This document shows positions 1-8,995 of a DNA stretch of 64,000 bases, one piece after another. A program made the translations under genes and the position numbers. Every line of letters starts with the position of its first letter. The stretch's first letter is position 1. The notes beneath the pieces were generated by a model, which made no database searches, was not told where the DNA came from, and was given only the letters and a program-made list of their open reading frames with translations. The stretch is from Pokkaliibacter sp. MBI-7 (GTDB lineage: Bacteria > Pseudomonadota > Gammaproteobacteria > Pseudomonadales > Balneatricaceae). Location: assembly GCF_029846635.1 (NCBI RefSeq), contig NZ_JARVTG010000002.1, positions 1,281,501 to 1,345,500 of the forward strand. Direction: 5' to 3'.

Positions 1-1
1 C

Positions 2-751
2 GAAGAGGAAATGCGTACCGACTACGCCATCAAGATCCCCTACGCTTTGGGTCTGATTGCGACCCGCTCACTGGATGAGCAGATCAAGGGCATCAGCGAA
101 CTGCGTGCTGACCACGAACAGCGTATCCGTAACGGCCTGAAAGCCTACGCCTTGCTGTTACAACTGCGCAGTGGCGACAAAAACCCCGATACCGTTGCAG
201 CCTTCAACGCAATCAAAGTCGATCTGGGCTATGGCCTGCTGCTGCAGCAATACACCGACGACATCGCCAACGCTACCGATGCACAGATCAAACAGGCTGC
301 CATCGACTCGATTCCTCGCGTGGCTCCCCTGTTCTTCAGCTTCCGCATCATGGTGGTCTGTGGCTTCCTGATGCTGGTGCTGTTCCTGTGCAGCTTCTAC
401 TACTGCGCAAAACGTCAGGAATACCAGAAAAAATGGCTGCTCAAATTCGCAGTATTCAGCCTGCCGCTGCCATGGATCGCGGTTGAAACCGGCTGGTTTG
501 TCGCAGAGTACGGCCGTCAGCCCTGGGCCATTGGTGAAATTCTGCCAACTCACCTCGCGGCCTCCAGCCTGACTGCTGGCGATGTGATGGGGAGTCTGAT
601 TGCCATGATTGCCATCTACACCGTACTGCTGGTTATTGAGATGTACCTGATGATTCGCTTCGCCAAACAAGGTCCAAGCAGCCTGCACACCGGCCGCTAC
701 CATGCTGAGCAGTCTGGCATCGAACACCAACATGGCGCTGTCGCTAAGTAA
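2..751 (+). CDS. cydA: Cytochrome bd ubiquinol oxidase subunit I, C-terminal part
   Basis: This is the C-terminal half of CydA, the quinol-oxidising, heme-bearing subunit of the cytochrome bd oxidase in the inner membrane. The reading frame is open from the first bases of the window, so the gene starts upstream; about 249 codons are visible. The segment IPYALGLIATRSL followed by a helical stretch, and the motif YGRQPW after an ETGW segment, are typical of CydA near and beyond the quinol-binding loop. Four hydrophobic helices can be seen. The gene ends 11 bases before cydB, with which it forms an operon. The oxidase works at low oxygen and pumps no protons. Confidence 0.95.
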   Translation, partial: EEEMRTDYAIKIPYALGLIATRSLDEQIKGISELRADHEQRIRNGLKAYALLLQLRSGDKNPDTVAAFNAIKVDLGYGLLLQQYTDDIANATDAQIKQAAIDSIPRVAPLFFSFRIMVVCGFLMLVLFLCSFYYCAKRQEYQKKWLLKFAVFSLPLPWIAVETGWFVAEYGRQPWAIGEILPTHLAASSLTAGDVMGSLIAMIAIYTVLLVIEMYLMIRFAKQGPSSLHTGRYHAEQSGIEHQHGAVAK

Positions 752-762
752 GGAGAGACACC

Positions 763-1890
763 ATGCCAAGTTATGAAGAGTTACAACTGATCTGGTGGGT
801 ACTGGTTGCAGTCCTGCTGATTGGCTTTGCCCTCACCGACGGTTTCGACATGGGTGCAGCCATTCTGCTGCCCTGGGTCGGCAGAACAGACGGCGAGCGC
901 CGTGTGGTTATCAATACCCTTGGCCCACACTGGGACGGTAACCAGGTATGGCTGATCACCGCCGGTGGTGCGCTGTTCGCCGCCTGGCCACCCGTTTACG
1001 CTGCCGCGTTTTCCGGCTTCTACTGGGCCATGCTGCTGGTGCTGTTTGCCCTGTTCCTGCGCCCTGTCGGTTTCGACTACCGCAGCAAGCTTGATAATCC
1101 CCAATGGCGCAATGCCTGGGACTGGGGCCTGTTCGTCGGTAGTCTGGTGCCTGCACTGGTGTTCGGCGTAGCCTTCGGTAACCTGCTGCAAGGCGTGCCT
1201 TTTGATCTGGATGAGTTCCTGCGGGTGTCCTACCACGGTAGTTTCTGGGCACTGCTGAACCCCTTCGCCTTGCTGTGTGGTGTGATTAGCCTGTCCATGC
1301 TGACCCTGCACGGTGCCAGCTGGCTGGTCATGCGTACTGAAGGTGACATTCTGGCTCGTTGCCGCAAGGTGCAAGGCATCCTGTCCGTGGTGGTTATCGT
1401 CTGCTTCACCCTGGCTGGCCTGTGGCTGACCATGGGCATCATGGGCATGAGCATCACCAGCTCTCCTCAGGCAGGTAACCCGCTGATCAAGACCGTTGCC
1501 ATGAACAACCTGGGCTGGCAGGACTTCTACAAAGCCAATCCCATGGCCTGGTTAGCACCTATCGTTGCCTACGCAGGCCTGGTGCTGAGCTTCTTCGCCA
1601 GCCGTGGCGGTCGCTGGACAGGCTTCCTGGGCAGCAGCCTGGCTATCATCGGCGTACTGCTGACTGTTGGTCTGGCCCTGTTCCCCTTCATCATGCCGTC
1701 CAGCCTGGCGCCCAGCCACAGTCTGACCGTATGGGATGCCACCTCCAGTGAGAAAACCCTCGGCATCATGCTGATCGCTGCACTGATCTTCGTACCGATC
1801 ATCCTGTGCTACACCCTGTGGTGTTACTGGAAAATGTGGGGAACCGTCACCGTCAAGGATATTCAGGCCTACAGCCACAGCCGCTACTGA
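763..1890 (+). CDS. cydB: Cytochrome bd ubiquinol oxidase subunit II
   Basis: CydB is the second integral membrane subunit of the bd oxidase and pairs with CydA. The product has 375 residues, the usual length. The N-terminal helix followed by ALTDGFDMGA and then GPHWDGNQVWLI is the standard CydB start, and further hydrophobic helices follow to the end. The ATG has the Shine-Dalgarno AAGGAGAG a few bases upstream and lies just after cydA. It is followed by the short cydX gene, completing the conserved cydABX order. Confidence 0.96.
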   Translation: MPSYEELQLIWWVLVAVLLIGFALTDGFDMGAAILLPWVGRTDGERRVVINTLGPHWDGNQVWLITAGGALFAAWPPVYAAAFSGFYWAMLLVLFALFLRPVGFDYRSKLDNPQWRNAWDWGLFVGSLVPALVFGVAFGNLLQGVPFDLDEFLRVSYHGSFWALLNPFALLCGVISLSMLTLHGASWLVMRTEGDILARCRKVQGILSVVVIVCFTLAGLWLTMGIMGMSITSSPQAGNPLIKTVAMNNLGWQDFYKANPMAWLAPIVAYAGLVLSFFASRGGRWTGFLGSSLAIIGVLLTVGLALFPFIMPSSLAPSHSLTVWDATSSEKTLGIMLIAALIFVPIILCYTLWCYWKMWGTVTVKDIQAYSHSRY

Positions 1891-1950
1891 GTTGTGCTGA
1901 ACACCAGAGACTGACATCCCAACCCTGTCATAAGACAGAAGGAGCTAGAA

Positions 1951-2055
1951 ATGTGGTACTTCGCCTGGATCCTCGGCGTGTTGCTTGCCTGCAGCTTCGG
2001 CATCATCAATGCCATGTGGCTGGAAAGCCACTTCAACGGCAACGAAGAAGACTGA
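1951..2055 (+). CDS. cydX: Cytochrome bd oxidase small subunit CydX
   Basis: This 34-residue ORF begins MWYFAWILG and has one hydrophobic helix followed by a short acidic tail ending NEED. That start and the position directly after cydB identify CydX (YbgT family), the single-pass subunit that stabilises the hemes of the bd oxidase. A good Shine-Dalgarno (AAGGAGC) precedes the ATG. The gene is 60 bases after cydB and is probably cotranscribed with cydAB. Confidence 0.93.
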   Translation: MWYFAWILGVLLACSFGIINAMWLESHFNGNEED

Positions 2056-2392
2056 TATTCAGCAGCGTGCTACTCGCTCTCTGCACAACGCCGGCCCTGT
2101 GCCGGCGTTGTGCTGTCTGCGTATCAGCTCGCCTCACCCATCTCTCTCGAAATCATCGCCCGCCCCCTCTCGGATATACACAGCGCAAAACACGCTTTAC
2201 TAAAAGTTGCAAATCTTCGGTGCCGATTCAGCATGTCATTGACTACACTTTGAAACGATAGGCTTTGCTTGTAAGCACACTGTTACGCTATGCAGGATTT
2301 GCGTTTCAAATCACAGAGTAGGACTGGTAGATACAGGAAAGCCCATACATCGCCATGTGGGTGGAATGATCAAGTTGATAGAGGGATTACAC
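2056..2392. other. Intergenic region cydX to first lipoprotein gene
   Basis: The stretch holds the cydX hairpin and then an AT-richer segment that must carry the promoter of the lipoprotein genes. No convincing -35/-10 pair, operator or small ORF was recognised. Confidence 0.4.
2085..2111 (+). terminator. Hairpin after cydX, possible terminator
   Basis: A perfect 11-bp stem (ACAACGCCGGC pairing with GCCGGCGTTGT) encloses a 5-base loop just after the cydX stop codon. No T-run follows, so it may be a processing or stability hairpin rather than a strong intrinsic terminator. Confidence 0.55.
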
Positions 2393-2962
2393 ATGCAGCG
2401 TCACGTTATTCTGTTGGTTGGAGTGTTAGCAGCGGCGGGTCTGACCGGTTGTACGACACCGTTGACCGACCCATTGAATCCAACCGAACGGGATACCAGC
2501 GGACAATTCGATGGCAACTGGGAAGGTAAGGCCTGGCTGACCAAGACGCCTCAGGTCACACCGACCAGCCTCAACGACCGTGCCATCTCCAACTGTGCCC
2601 CTTTTACCGATGATCTCAAGTTATCTGTGATCAAAGGCTGGGCCGATGGAAGCTTCAAAGCCAACGAACCGGTCACCTTCCGCGTCCCCGTTGACAGCGA
2701 AGGCCGTTTCTATGCCTCGGTACCCGTGCAGGGCAGTCTGGGAGTAAGCCGCCACCTACCCATTTTCGACTACCAGAAGCGCGTGATCATCAGCGGCATT
2801 CTTGATCCAAAAACCAGCATGGCCCATGGCTCGATCCGCACCGCACCGATGAATGACAAGGCTGGCTGCGAGGGAGATTTTGCGATGGCCAAAGACGGCA
2901 CCATCACCGGCTACCCCGACCTGCCGCCCTACTCCGGTGACAGTGCAATGTCACCTTACTGA
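2393..2962 (+). CDS. Putative lipoprotein, first of a tandem pair
   Basis: A 189-residue protein with a short signal peptide ending in the lipobox LTGC, so the mature protein should begin at the cysteine near residue 20 and be lipid-anchored. After the anchor comes DTSGQFDGNW, then a mostly beta-like region with two further cysteines, the second in GCEGDF near the C-terminus. The start was set at the ATG after GATAGAGGG because this places the signal peptide correctly; an upstream in-frame ATG at 2357 would add a hydrophilic lead. It is paralogous to the next gene. The family was not recognised and no function is assigned. Confidence 0.8.
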   Translation: MQRHVILLVGVLAAAGLTGCTTPLTDPLNPTERDTSGQFDGNWEGKAWLTKTPQVTPTSLNDRAISNCAPFTDDLKLSVIKGWADGSFKANEPVTFRVPVDSEGRFYASVPVQGSLGVSRHLPIFDYQKRVIISGILDPKTSMAHGSIRTAPMNDKAGCEGDFAMAKDGTITGYPDLPPYSGDSAMSPY

Positions 2963-2982
2963 CCCCCACGAAAATACAGCGC

Positions 2983-3012
2983 AAACGGCCGGTATCATCA
3001 CCGGCCGTTTTT
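2983..3012 (+). terminator. Rho-independent terminator after first lipoprotein gene
   Basis: A perfect stem (AAACGGCCGGT with ACCGGCCGTTT) encloses a 6-base loop and ends in a run of five T. It lies 20 bases after the stop codon, so the second lipoprotein gene probably has its own promoter. Confidence 0.85.
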
Positions 3013-3203
3013 ACATTCACTGATGACGCCTACTTCTGATGTGCATCACCCCTGCAGCTGGCAGAAAGCCATAAACTTTCTTTCATTCCTTTGTTGTGAC
3101 TGCAGGTTACCATCCCCAGACATTTACCATGGCAATACTTAACCAGCACAGTGAAGCAACGAACTTTGCATCTGGCGACCTTACTCCCTCTAAGGACACA
3201 TCT

Positions 3204-3815
3204 ATGCGTTACCGCCACTCACTCATCACCGCGTGTCTCGCTGCCAGCCTTCTTGCGCTGACAGGCTGCCAGCAGCAACTAACCAAACCCGTCGCTGAAG
3301 ACATGCGTGACAACTCTGGCCAGTTCGACGGCCAATGGCTGGGTCAGGCCTGGTCAACCAGCAGCTCCGATATCCAGCATATGAACATGGGTTCAACGGT
3401 CAGAACCTATTGTGATCGCTTCGCTGACGACCTTAGCCTCAACGTCAGCAACGGCTGGGTAACGGCGACCATGCGCACTGCTCAGCCACTCACCTTCAGG
3501 GTGCCCGTCAGCACAACTGGCGAGTTCTATGGCGCAGTGGATGTCACAGGAGGTAAGTGGTTTGTCGATGGCAGCCTGCCTATCTTTACCAGCAAGCGGC
3601 ATCTGGTTATCAGCGGTATATTCAACAGCGCTTCCAACCACGTCAGTGGCTACATCAAGACCACGCCAGTGGATGAAACCGTTGGCTGTCGTGGCCAGTT
3701 TGTAGCCAGCCGCGGAGAAGCTTTCCATGGCGCGCCACAGGGGCTGCCGGGCTACACCGGCTCAGGTGAATTGCACGAAGTGGGTGGTGATGACCCCATC
3801 ATCATTGTTCGCTGA
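3204..3815 (+). CDS. Putative lipoprotein, second of a tandem pair
   Basis: A 203-residue protein with a signal peptide ending LTGC and then a glutamine-rich start of the mature chain. It shares the arrangement of its upstream neighbour: DNSGQFDGQW after the anchor, a central LTFRVPV segment, the phrase LVISGIF, and a late cysteine in GCRGQF. These shared blocks in the same order show that the two genes are tandem paralogues that have diverged substantially. The start at 3204 is supported by AAGGA upstream and by the lipobox distance. Function unknown; an envelope role is inferred only from the anchor. Confidence 0.8.
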   Translation: MRYRHSLITACLAASLLALTGCQQQLTKPVAEDMRDNSGQFDGQWLGQAWSTSSSDIQHMNMGSTVRTYCDRFADDLSLNVSNGWVTATMRTAQPLTFRVPVSTTGEFYGAVDVTGGKWFVDGSLPIFTSKRHLVISGIFNSASNHVSGYIKTTPVDETVGCRGQFVASRGEAFHGAPQGLPGYTGSGELHEVGGDDPIIIVR

Positions 3816-3830
3816 TCACCCTGTAGCAAT

Positions 3831-3862
3831 AAAAAAGGGCGCATCTCAATTCGAGAGCGCCC
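3831..3862 (-). terminator. Terminator for dddD
   Basis: Read on the minus strand, a GGGCGC/GCGCCC stem with an inner CTCGAATTGAG segment is followed by a run of six T. It lies about 120 bases beyond the dddD stop codon. It is the only strong terminator on that side and may also limit read-through of the converging lipoprotein gene. Confidence 0.75.
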
Positions 3863-3984
3863 AAAGATCTAGCAGCCGTCTGGAGTGATTTACTCAATGC
3901 GGGGCATTAATTCAGGACACAGCCTGAACGGCATCTGCATCCCAGTATCAGTTCCAACAGGCAGCTAGCATCAGACATCCATCA

Positions 3985-6498
3985 TTAGTTGGGCAGTAGT
4001 CGATCACACCATCCCATACTTGCTATACCCGACGATTCCATTTCCTCAATGTCTGCAATGCTATAGCCAACACTCAGAAGTACGTCTCTGGTTGAGTGCC
4101 CGAAGCGTTCAACCGGAGTCACCGCTCTGATCTTTGCCTCACTGGGGCGGATAGCAAAATGGTCAATCTGAGTTACCCGGTGGCCGCTGGGATGATCAGG
4201 GTAGATAGAGAAGGCGTAGCTTCCTTTGTCGATACCTACCGCACCGTCTGCAACACGGCTGTACTTGTCACGCAGCTGCTGCATGGAAAGTGGCTCAGCC
4301 GCAGCAATATCAGCCGAATGCAAAACGTCCACCCAATAGTTCGTCGTCGCTGACTTAAAGCTGGCCTGTAAAAACGCATGCCGGTCTGAAGCCTGCGAAA
4401 TGCCCTTCATGCCTTCAATGCTTTGCAGCTTGTCCAGTTCAGCAGGCGAAGCATCAATAAAGATCCAACCATCCTGTGTCGGATAAAAATACGACAGTGG
4501 GTGATTACCCAATGCATTGCGGCCGGATGGTTCATTGAAAGGAGCGCGCCCGTTGAAATCGTAGGCATAGGGCAACTGCGCCATATTCGTTACCGCAGAG
4601 AGTGAAGTACGGGCGCGGGTCACCTGCCCCGTCTTATGTTTCAGATACAGCGCCAACGCGATAGAAAATCCCGCAGCAAAGCCACAATTCACATCAAGCG
4701 TGCCGATATGGGCATGTTCTTCAGGAGTGGCTATGCCGCCAAATCGACTCATGATGCCACTGACCGCCTGAATAATGTCGTCATAGCCAATGTAATCGCT
4801 CATCGGCCCCCGATCAGGCCCGCCCAGGCAATCGAGTCGGCAGAACAACACGCCAGGGTTGATAGCCTGTAAGGTTTCATGGTCCAGCTTCAGCTGTCTA
4901 ATTTGCCGCTCTGGCGCGTTGATGACCACCAGATCAACACTACGGACAAGCCGGTTAAATACTTCTCTGCCCTGTGCCGTGGTGATGTCGACCAGAGCAC
5001 TTTTCTTGCCCATGCCACATTGGAAGGTATACATGGTACCTATTAATGGATCATACAGCGGTGTCACCGGATCCAGTTTGATCACCTCTGCACCAAAGCG
5101 AGTCAGGAAGGCGGCAGAATGTGGGCCGGCGATGACATTGGTCAAATCCAGTACTTTAAGCCCGTCAAGCCATCCTTTTGTTCCCTCTGGGGCTACCATT
5201 TGCAATGCAGCAAAGTCTGACGTCAGACTGCGATCCACTGCACTAAACGCATCGAACGCCTCATCTACGCTCGCCAGCGTACGGGCTTGCGGGTGCAGCA
5301 GTGGGTCTGTTAACCCTTCCAACCAGGCCAATGGTCCCGGCTGCTTCATGAGGCCATACTCCGGATCATTCACTTCGACGATCAGACCACTGCTATTAGT
5401 GTGCTCCAGTTGAACCCATTCCTCGGTCGTTTTGTGAGCTGCCCCCGGGATCTGCCCTTCACCGAAAATACGCCCCCACTCATCAGACGTCTTGAGTAAA
5501 AACGCCTTTTTCATCTTTGCGGCGATCTTATCCGCCCATACTTTAGGCAGCGGGTAGACCCCAATGGACGTTTCTCCATCCCACTGATCCACGGGCAGGT
5601 ACAGATTCTTAACATCAGGCAAGCCTTCTGCCACCAGCTCATCGTAGATGCCAAGCACCTGCAGACAACGTCGAGCGTGGTTGCGATGGGAAGGACAAAC
5701 GCAATAGAACATGCGTCCATCAGCACACTCATAAGTGCGGTAGAAAGGATCGAGAAACTCCTGCAAATCACTGTAGGACATATCCAGAGGCAGGTTACTG
5801 GCCTTACGGTAGGCGATTTCCTGTTCACGCATTGTCCTGTATCGCTCGGGCATCTCATCAATAACTATCGAGTTATAGCAGAGCCCTTCCATCAAGGAAC
5901 TGGAAATGGGCACCTCTATGGCGTCGCCACGGCCGGACTTCTCACGACTGTACAGTGCCAGAGCGACGGCGGCTGCCCCCAAAGAAATAGCGTAAGAAGA
6001 ACCCAAAGGTAATGGTGAAAAGCTGGGATTCAGCCCCATCAGCACACGATTAAATCCCATATCGGTGAAGACTCCAGAGGTTGCGGCCACCACAGCCTCA
6101 GTAGCTTTCCAGTCACGACGCAACGCGTCATTGCTGGCAAAACCTGGCATGGACAGCGTAATCAGTTCAGGGCGCTCCTGACGTAGAGCAGTGAAATCAA
6201 TCCCCAGTCGCTGTATGACTCCGGGGCGGAAGCTCTCGATAACCACATCGGCCTGTGCAATCAATGCCAGGGCCTGATTCAGTCCTTCTTCCTGCTTCAA
6301 ATCCAGACGGATACAAATCTTATTTCTATTTAATACCGCATTCGCAGGGTCATTCCAGAATGGACCTTCTGGCGGATCAATATGAATAACAGTAGCGCCC
6401 TGATCAGCCATTGCCATTGCAACAGCCGGACCCGCGATCTGCTGGCCAAAATCAACAACTCTTACGCCAGCCAAGGGTAAATGATTACGAGTAATCAT
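3985..6498 (-). CDS. dddD: DMSP CoA-transferase/lyase DddD
   Basis: An 837-residue fusion of two class III (CaiB/BaiF) CoA-transferase domains, residues about 1-430 and 440-837, each starting with a hydrophobic VVDFG or VLDLT strand. DddD is the known enzyme of this length and build. It adds CoA to dimethylsulfoniopropionate and releases dimethyl sulfide, giving 3-hydroxypropionate or its CoA ester. Asp602 in GTLDVN falls at the position reported, as I recall it, for the catalytic aspartate of Marinomonas DddD. The neighbours (BCCT transporter, Fe-dependent alcohol dehydrogenase, semialdehyde dehydrogenase, LysR regulator) are the ddd set, which settles the assignment over a generic racemase or formyl-CoA transferase. 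AAGGA precedes the ATG. It is transcribed away from dddT across a 786-base AT-rich region. Confidence 0.93.
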   Translation of the reverse strand: MITRNHLPLAGVRVVDFGQQIAGPAVAMAMADQGATVIHIDPPEGPFWNDPANAVLNRNKICIRLDLKQEEGLNQALALIAQADVVIESFRPGVIQRLGIDFTALRQERPELITLSMPGFASNDALRRDWKATEAVVAATSGVFTDMGFNRVLMGLNPSFSPLPLGSSYAISLGAAAVALALYSREKSGRGDAIEVPISSSLMEGLCYNSIVIDEMPERYRTMREQEIAYRKASNLPLDMSYSDLQEFLDPFYRTYECADGRMFYCVCPSHRNHARRCLQVLGIYDELVAEGLPDVKNLYLPVDQWDGETSIGVYPLPKVWADKIAAKMKKAFLLKTSDEWGRIFGEGQIPGAAHKTTEEWVQLEHTNSSGLIVEVNDPEYGLMKQPGPLAWLEGLTDPLLHPQARTLASVDEAFDAFSAVDRSLTSDFAALQMVAPEGTKGWLDGLKVLDLTNVIAGPHSAAFLTRFGAEVIKLDPVTPLYDPLIGTMYTFQCGMGKKSALVDITTAQGREVFNRLVRSVDLVVINAPERQIRQLKLDHETLQAINPGVLFCRLDCLGGPDRGPMSDYIGYDDIIQAVSGIMSRFGGIATPEEHAHIGTLDVNCGFAAGFSIALALYLKHKTGQVTRARTSLSAVTNMAQLPYAYDFNGRAPFNEPSGRNALGNHPLSYFYPTQDGWIFIDASPAELDKLQSIEGMKGISQASDRHAFLQASFKSATTNYWVDVLHSADIAAAEPLSMQQLRDKYSRVADGAVGIDKGSYAFSIYPDHPSGHRVTQIDHFAIRPSEAKIRAVTPVERFGHSTRDVLLSVGYSIADIEEMESSGIASMGWCDRLLPN

Positions 6499-6682
6499 AT
6501 AGACTCATCCTTTCCAAATTAATACTGCCAACGATTCAATAGACAGCATTGTATTCTTATTTTCTTTTCGGAAGGCTCATAAGACGCCGCCTAAATAAGA
6601 AGCCACGAATTGTGCATTTCTAATAAAGATTAAATAAAAATCATACAGCCCTGCATTTAGCTCAATAGTAAGCCTCATCAGA

Positions 6683-6699
6683 AAATTGACCAGCAATTT
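6683..6699. promoter_or_regulatory. Dyad on the dddD side of the control region
   Basis: AAATTG and CAATTT flank ACCAG, giving a 17-base dyad about 185 bases upstream of dddD. It shares the hexamer TTGACC with the dyad at 7130. A regulatory role is only inferred from position and symmetry. Confidence 0.25.
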
Positions 6700-7129
6700 A
6701 AAACATGCCTGAGGCCTAATTTTTTTTATAGCTATGCTTATTACCAAATACCAAGAAATAGCTCATTACCTAGTATGCTGAAGCAAAGAAAAATAATAGT
6801 ACCGGGGAGGTCGTGCTGACTTGTCGCTACAGATACGTCACAGCAGTCCTTTTCAACTGCATGCAAGCGCAGAAAAACCGGTATTGAAAAGGCTCAGAGT
6901 AATCAGAATAAGCCTGGTTCAGGCATTGCAATACTCACCTAAAACTCGCCATCGTCATACCCAGAGACAAGCTAGCCATAATTATTTTCAACCCTAAGAC
7001 CACTTTTTTATTGCTTTCCAAACGGACGATATCTACCAACAATGGCTTTGGTACGGAGGGTGAATCACTAGATAGGGCGAAAGCACTACCACCATTCCGC
7101 TACAAGGTCCTCCTATAAAAACAAACCCG

Positions 7130-7150
7130 TTTGACCACTCCCAGGTCAAA
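7130..7150. promoter_or_regulatory. Candidate operator upstream of dddT
   Basis: A perfect inverted repeat, TTTGACC and GGTCAAA separated by 7 bases, lies 134 bases upstream of the dddT start. It could be a site for the LysR regulator DddR, but its spacing does not give a symmetric T-N11-A box, so the link is inferred. Confidence 0.35.
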
Positions 7151-7284
7151 TGAAAGCAAAAGGCCTACATCATGAAAAGTAATCGAGGCTGCAATCCTCA
7201 CCAGTGCTGTTTTTATACTGACTTACCGGCTAACTCACTATGTGCGCAAATACAATCGCATATTTTGTTGATGGAGGCCTATAA

Positions 7285-8898
7285 ATGAGCTCTCATATCA
7301 GCCGTCATAGTCAAAAAAACAACTCTGCTACAATGATATATGGGTCGGTAGCACTAATAGTGGCATTTGTGCTATTTACCATAATCAACACTACCTATGC
7401 CTCATCGCTGTTTAATTCAATGAAGGCATTCATTGCCAATGAGCTATCCTGGTACTACATTGGTATAATATGTTTTTGTCTTATACTTTCTCTTTGGCTA
7501 ATCATTAGCCCTTATGGCAGCATTCGTCTTGGTAAAGATGAGGACCGTCCTGAGTTCAGTAATTTTTCCTGGTTTTCCATGTTATTCGGCGCCGGAATTG
7601 GAATAGGCATCCTATTCTGGAGTATTGCCGAACCAATCTATCATCTTCAGGGAAATCCATTTATTACTGATGCGCAGAAAGGAACCGTTGAGGCTGCTCA
7701 GGTTGCGATGCGTATTGCCATCTTCCACTGGGGTCTGCATGGCTGGGGACTATTTGCAGTCATCGGGATGCTTCTTGCTTATTTTTCCTACCGTAAAGGG
7801 TTGCCCCTCTCTATTCGCTCCAGCCTCTATCCCATTTTCGGTGAGCGTATCTACGGTCCGATTGGCCATGCAGCCGACTTGCTTTCGGTATTTGGCACTG
7901 TATTTGGAATTGCCACGTCGCTAGGACTGGGCGCCAAACAAATGAACACCGGACTGCATTACCTTTTCGGCCTGGAAGTATCTACTCCAGTCCAGATTGT
8001 TCTGATTGTTGTGATATCCGCTATTGCAACGGCCTCAGTATTATCAGGTGTCAACAAAGGCATTCGTCTTCTCAGCGAATGGAATATGCACCTGACGGTG
8101 GTTATTCTGGCGCTCTTCATTGTTTTTGGCCCTACGGTATATCTGCTCGGTGCTTTCTTCACCAATCTGGGCGATTACATTACCCATGCAGTCAATCTCG
8201 GCTTCTGGGTCAATCCCAATCCTAAAGACACATGGCAAGGTGACTGGACCATTTTCTACTGGGGCTGGTGGATTGCCTGGGCACCTTTCTGTGGCATTTT
8301 TATCGCCAGAATTTCCAAAGGAAGAACAATCAGAGAGTTTGTCATTGGCGTACTGATTGCCCCTACTCTGCTCGCCGCTTTCTGGATCACCATTTTTGGC
8401 AATACCGCCATGCATATTCAGCTGTTTGGGGCTAGAGGCATCGTCGAAGCCGTCAACAGCGATGTCACCATGTCGTTATTCAAGACTATCGAGCTGATGA
8501 ATATCGGCCATGTCATGACCGTTGTAATGGCCAGTATCTGCACCGTATTGCTAGTGACTTACTTTGTTACCTCTGCTGACTCGGCAACGCTGGTTATCTG
8601 CACCCTGGTTTGTATGGGTGATGAAAATCCTCCCTCTCACTACCGGATTATCTGGGGTGCGCTGGTCGGTGCCGTCGCAGCTGTATTGTTGGCGGCGGGA
8701 GGATTAAGCGCCTTGCAGACGGCTTCTATTGTTGCTGCATTACCGTTCTCAGTGGTGCTACTTCTGGCTATCTATGGCTTGTTGAAATCGCTACACGAAG
8801 AAACCAGCCAGACCAGGAAAGAAAGTATTCAAAACGAAAGAGCTGCACGCGATAGCCAGGACGTATCAATCAAATCTATCAATACGACATCGGCATAA
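7285..8898 (+). CDS. dddT: BCCT-family transporter, probable DMSP importer DddT
   Basis: A 537-residue secondary transporter of the betaine/choline/carnitine family with about 12 membrane helices. The family marks are present: GAGIGIGILFWSIAEP in the glycine-rich helix and GDWTIFYWGWWIAWAP, the BCCT signature. Such carriers take up quaternary ammonium or sulfonium solutes with sodium or protons. In ddd clusters this position is held by DddT, the DMSP importer, so DMSP is the inferred substrate; glycine betaine or choline remain possible. GGAGG lies 7 bases before the ATG. The AT-rich start has weaker codon bias than the rest. It heads the dddT-dddB-dddC group. Confidence 0.9.
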   Translation: MSSHISRHSQKNNSATMIYGSVALIVAFVLFTIINTTYASSLFNSMKAFIANELSWYYIGIICFCLILSLWLIISPYGSIRLGKDEDRPEFSNFSWFSMLFGAGIGIGILFWSIAEPIYHLQGNPFITDAQKGTVEAAQVAMRIAIFHWGLHGWGLFAVIGMLLAYFSYRKGLPLSIRSSLYPIFGERIYGPIGHAADLLSVFGTVFGIATSLGLGAKQMNTGLHYLFGLEVSTPVQIVLIVVISAIATASVLSGVNKGIRLLSEWNMHLTVVILALFIVFGPTVYLLGAFFTNLGDYITHAVNLGFWVNPNPKDTWQGDWTIFYWGWWIAWAPFCGIFIARISKGRTIREFVIGVLIAPTLLAAFWITIFGNTAMHIQLFGARGIVEAVNSDVTMSLFKTIELMNIGHVMTVVMASICTVLLVTYFVTSADSATLVICTLVCMGDENPPSHYRIIWGALVGAVAAVLLAAGGLSALQTASIVAALPFSVVLLLAIYGLLKSLHEETSQTRKESIQNERAARDSQDVSIKSINTTSA

Positions 8899-8907
8899 AG
8901 AACGTTG

Positions 8908-8935
8908 TGTCAGGATGGTTTTATCCATCCTGACA
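8908..8935 (+). terminator. Hairpin between dddT and dddB
   Basis: An 11-bp perfect stem (TGTCAGGATGG with CCATCCTGACA) around a 6-base loop directly follows dddT, with a T-run about 10 bases further on. It may act as a partial terminator that lowers dddBC expression relative to the transporter. Confidence 0.5.
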
Positions 8936-8995
8936 ATACCAGCATTTTTTCAGCACCTTATACCTACTAGCCGTATCCACTTATAAGGAATGGTC

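Larger units (their letters stand above)
6499..7284. other. Divergent dddD/dddT control region
   Basis: This 786-base region is clearly richer in A and T than the genes around it and holds no credible ORF. It must carry the dddD promoter (leftwards) and the dddT promoter (rightwards). Two dyads stand out: AAATTG-N5-CAATTT at 6683-6699 and TTTGACC-N7-GGTCAAA at 7130-7150. It is unusually long for a simple divergent promoter. Confidence 0.5.

Noticed and set aside
3985..6498. Reading the CoA-transferase as formyl-CoA transferase or 2-methylacyl-CoA racemase
   Set aside because: Those are single-domain proteins of about 400 residues; the double domain, Asp602 and the ddd neighbours point to DddD.
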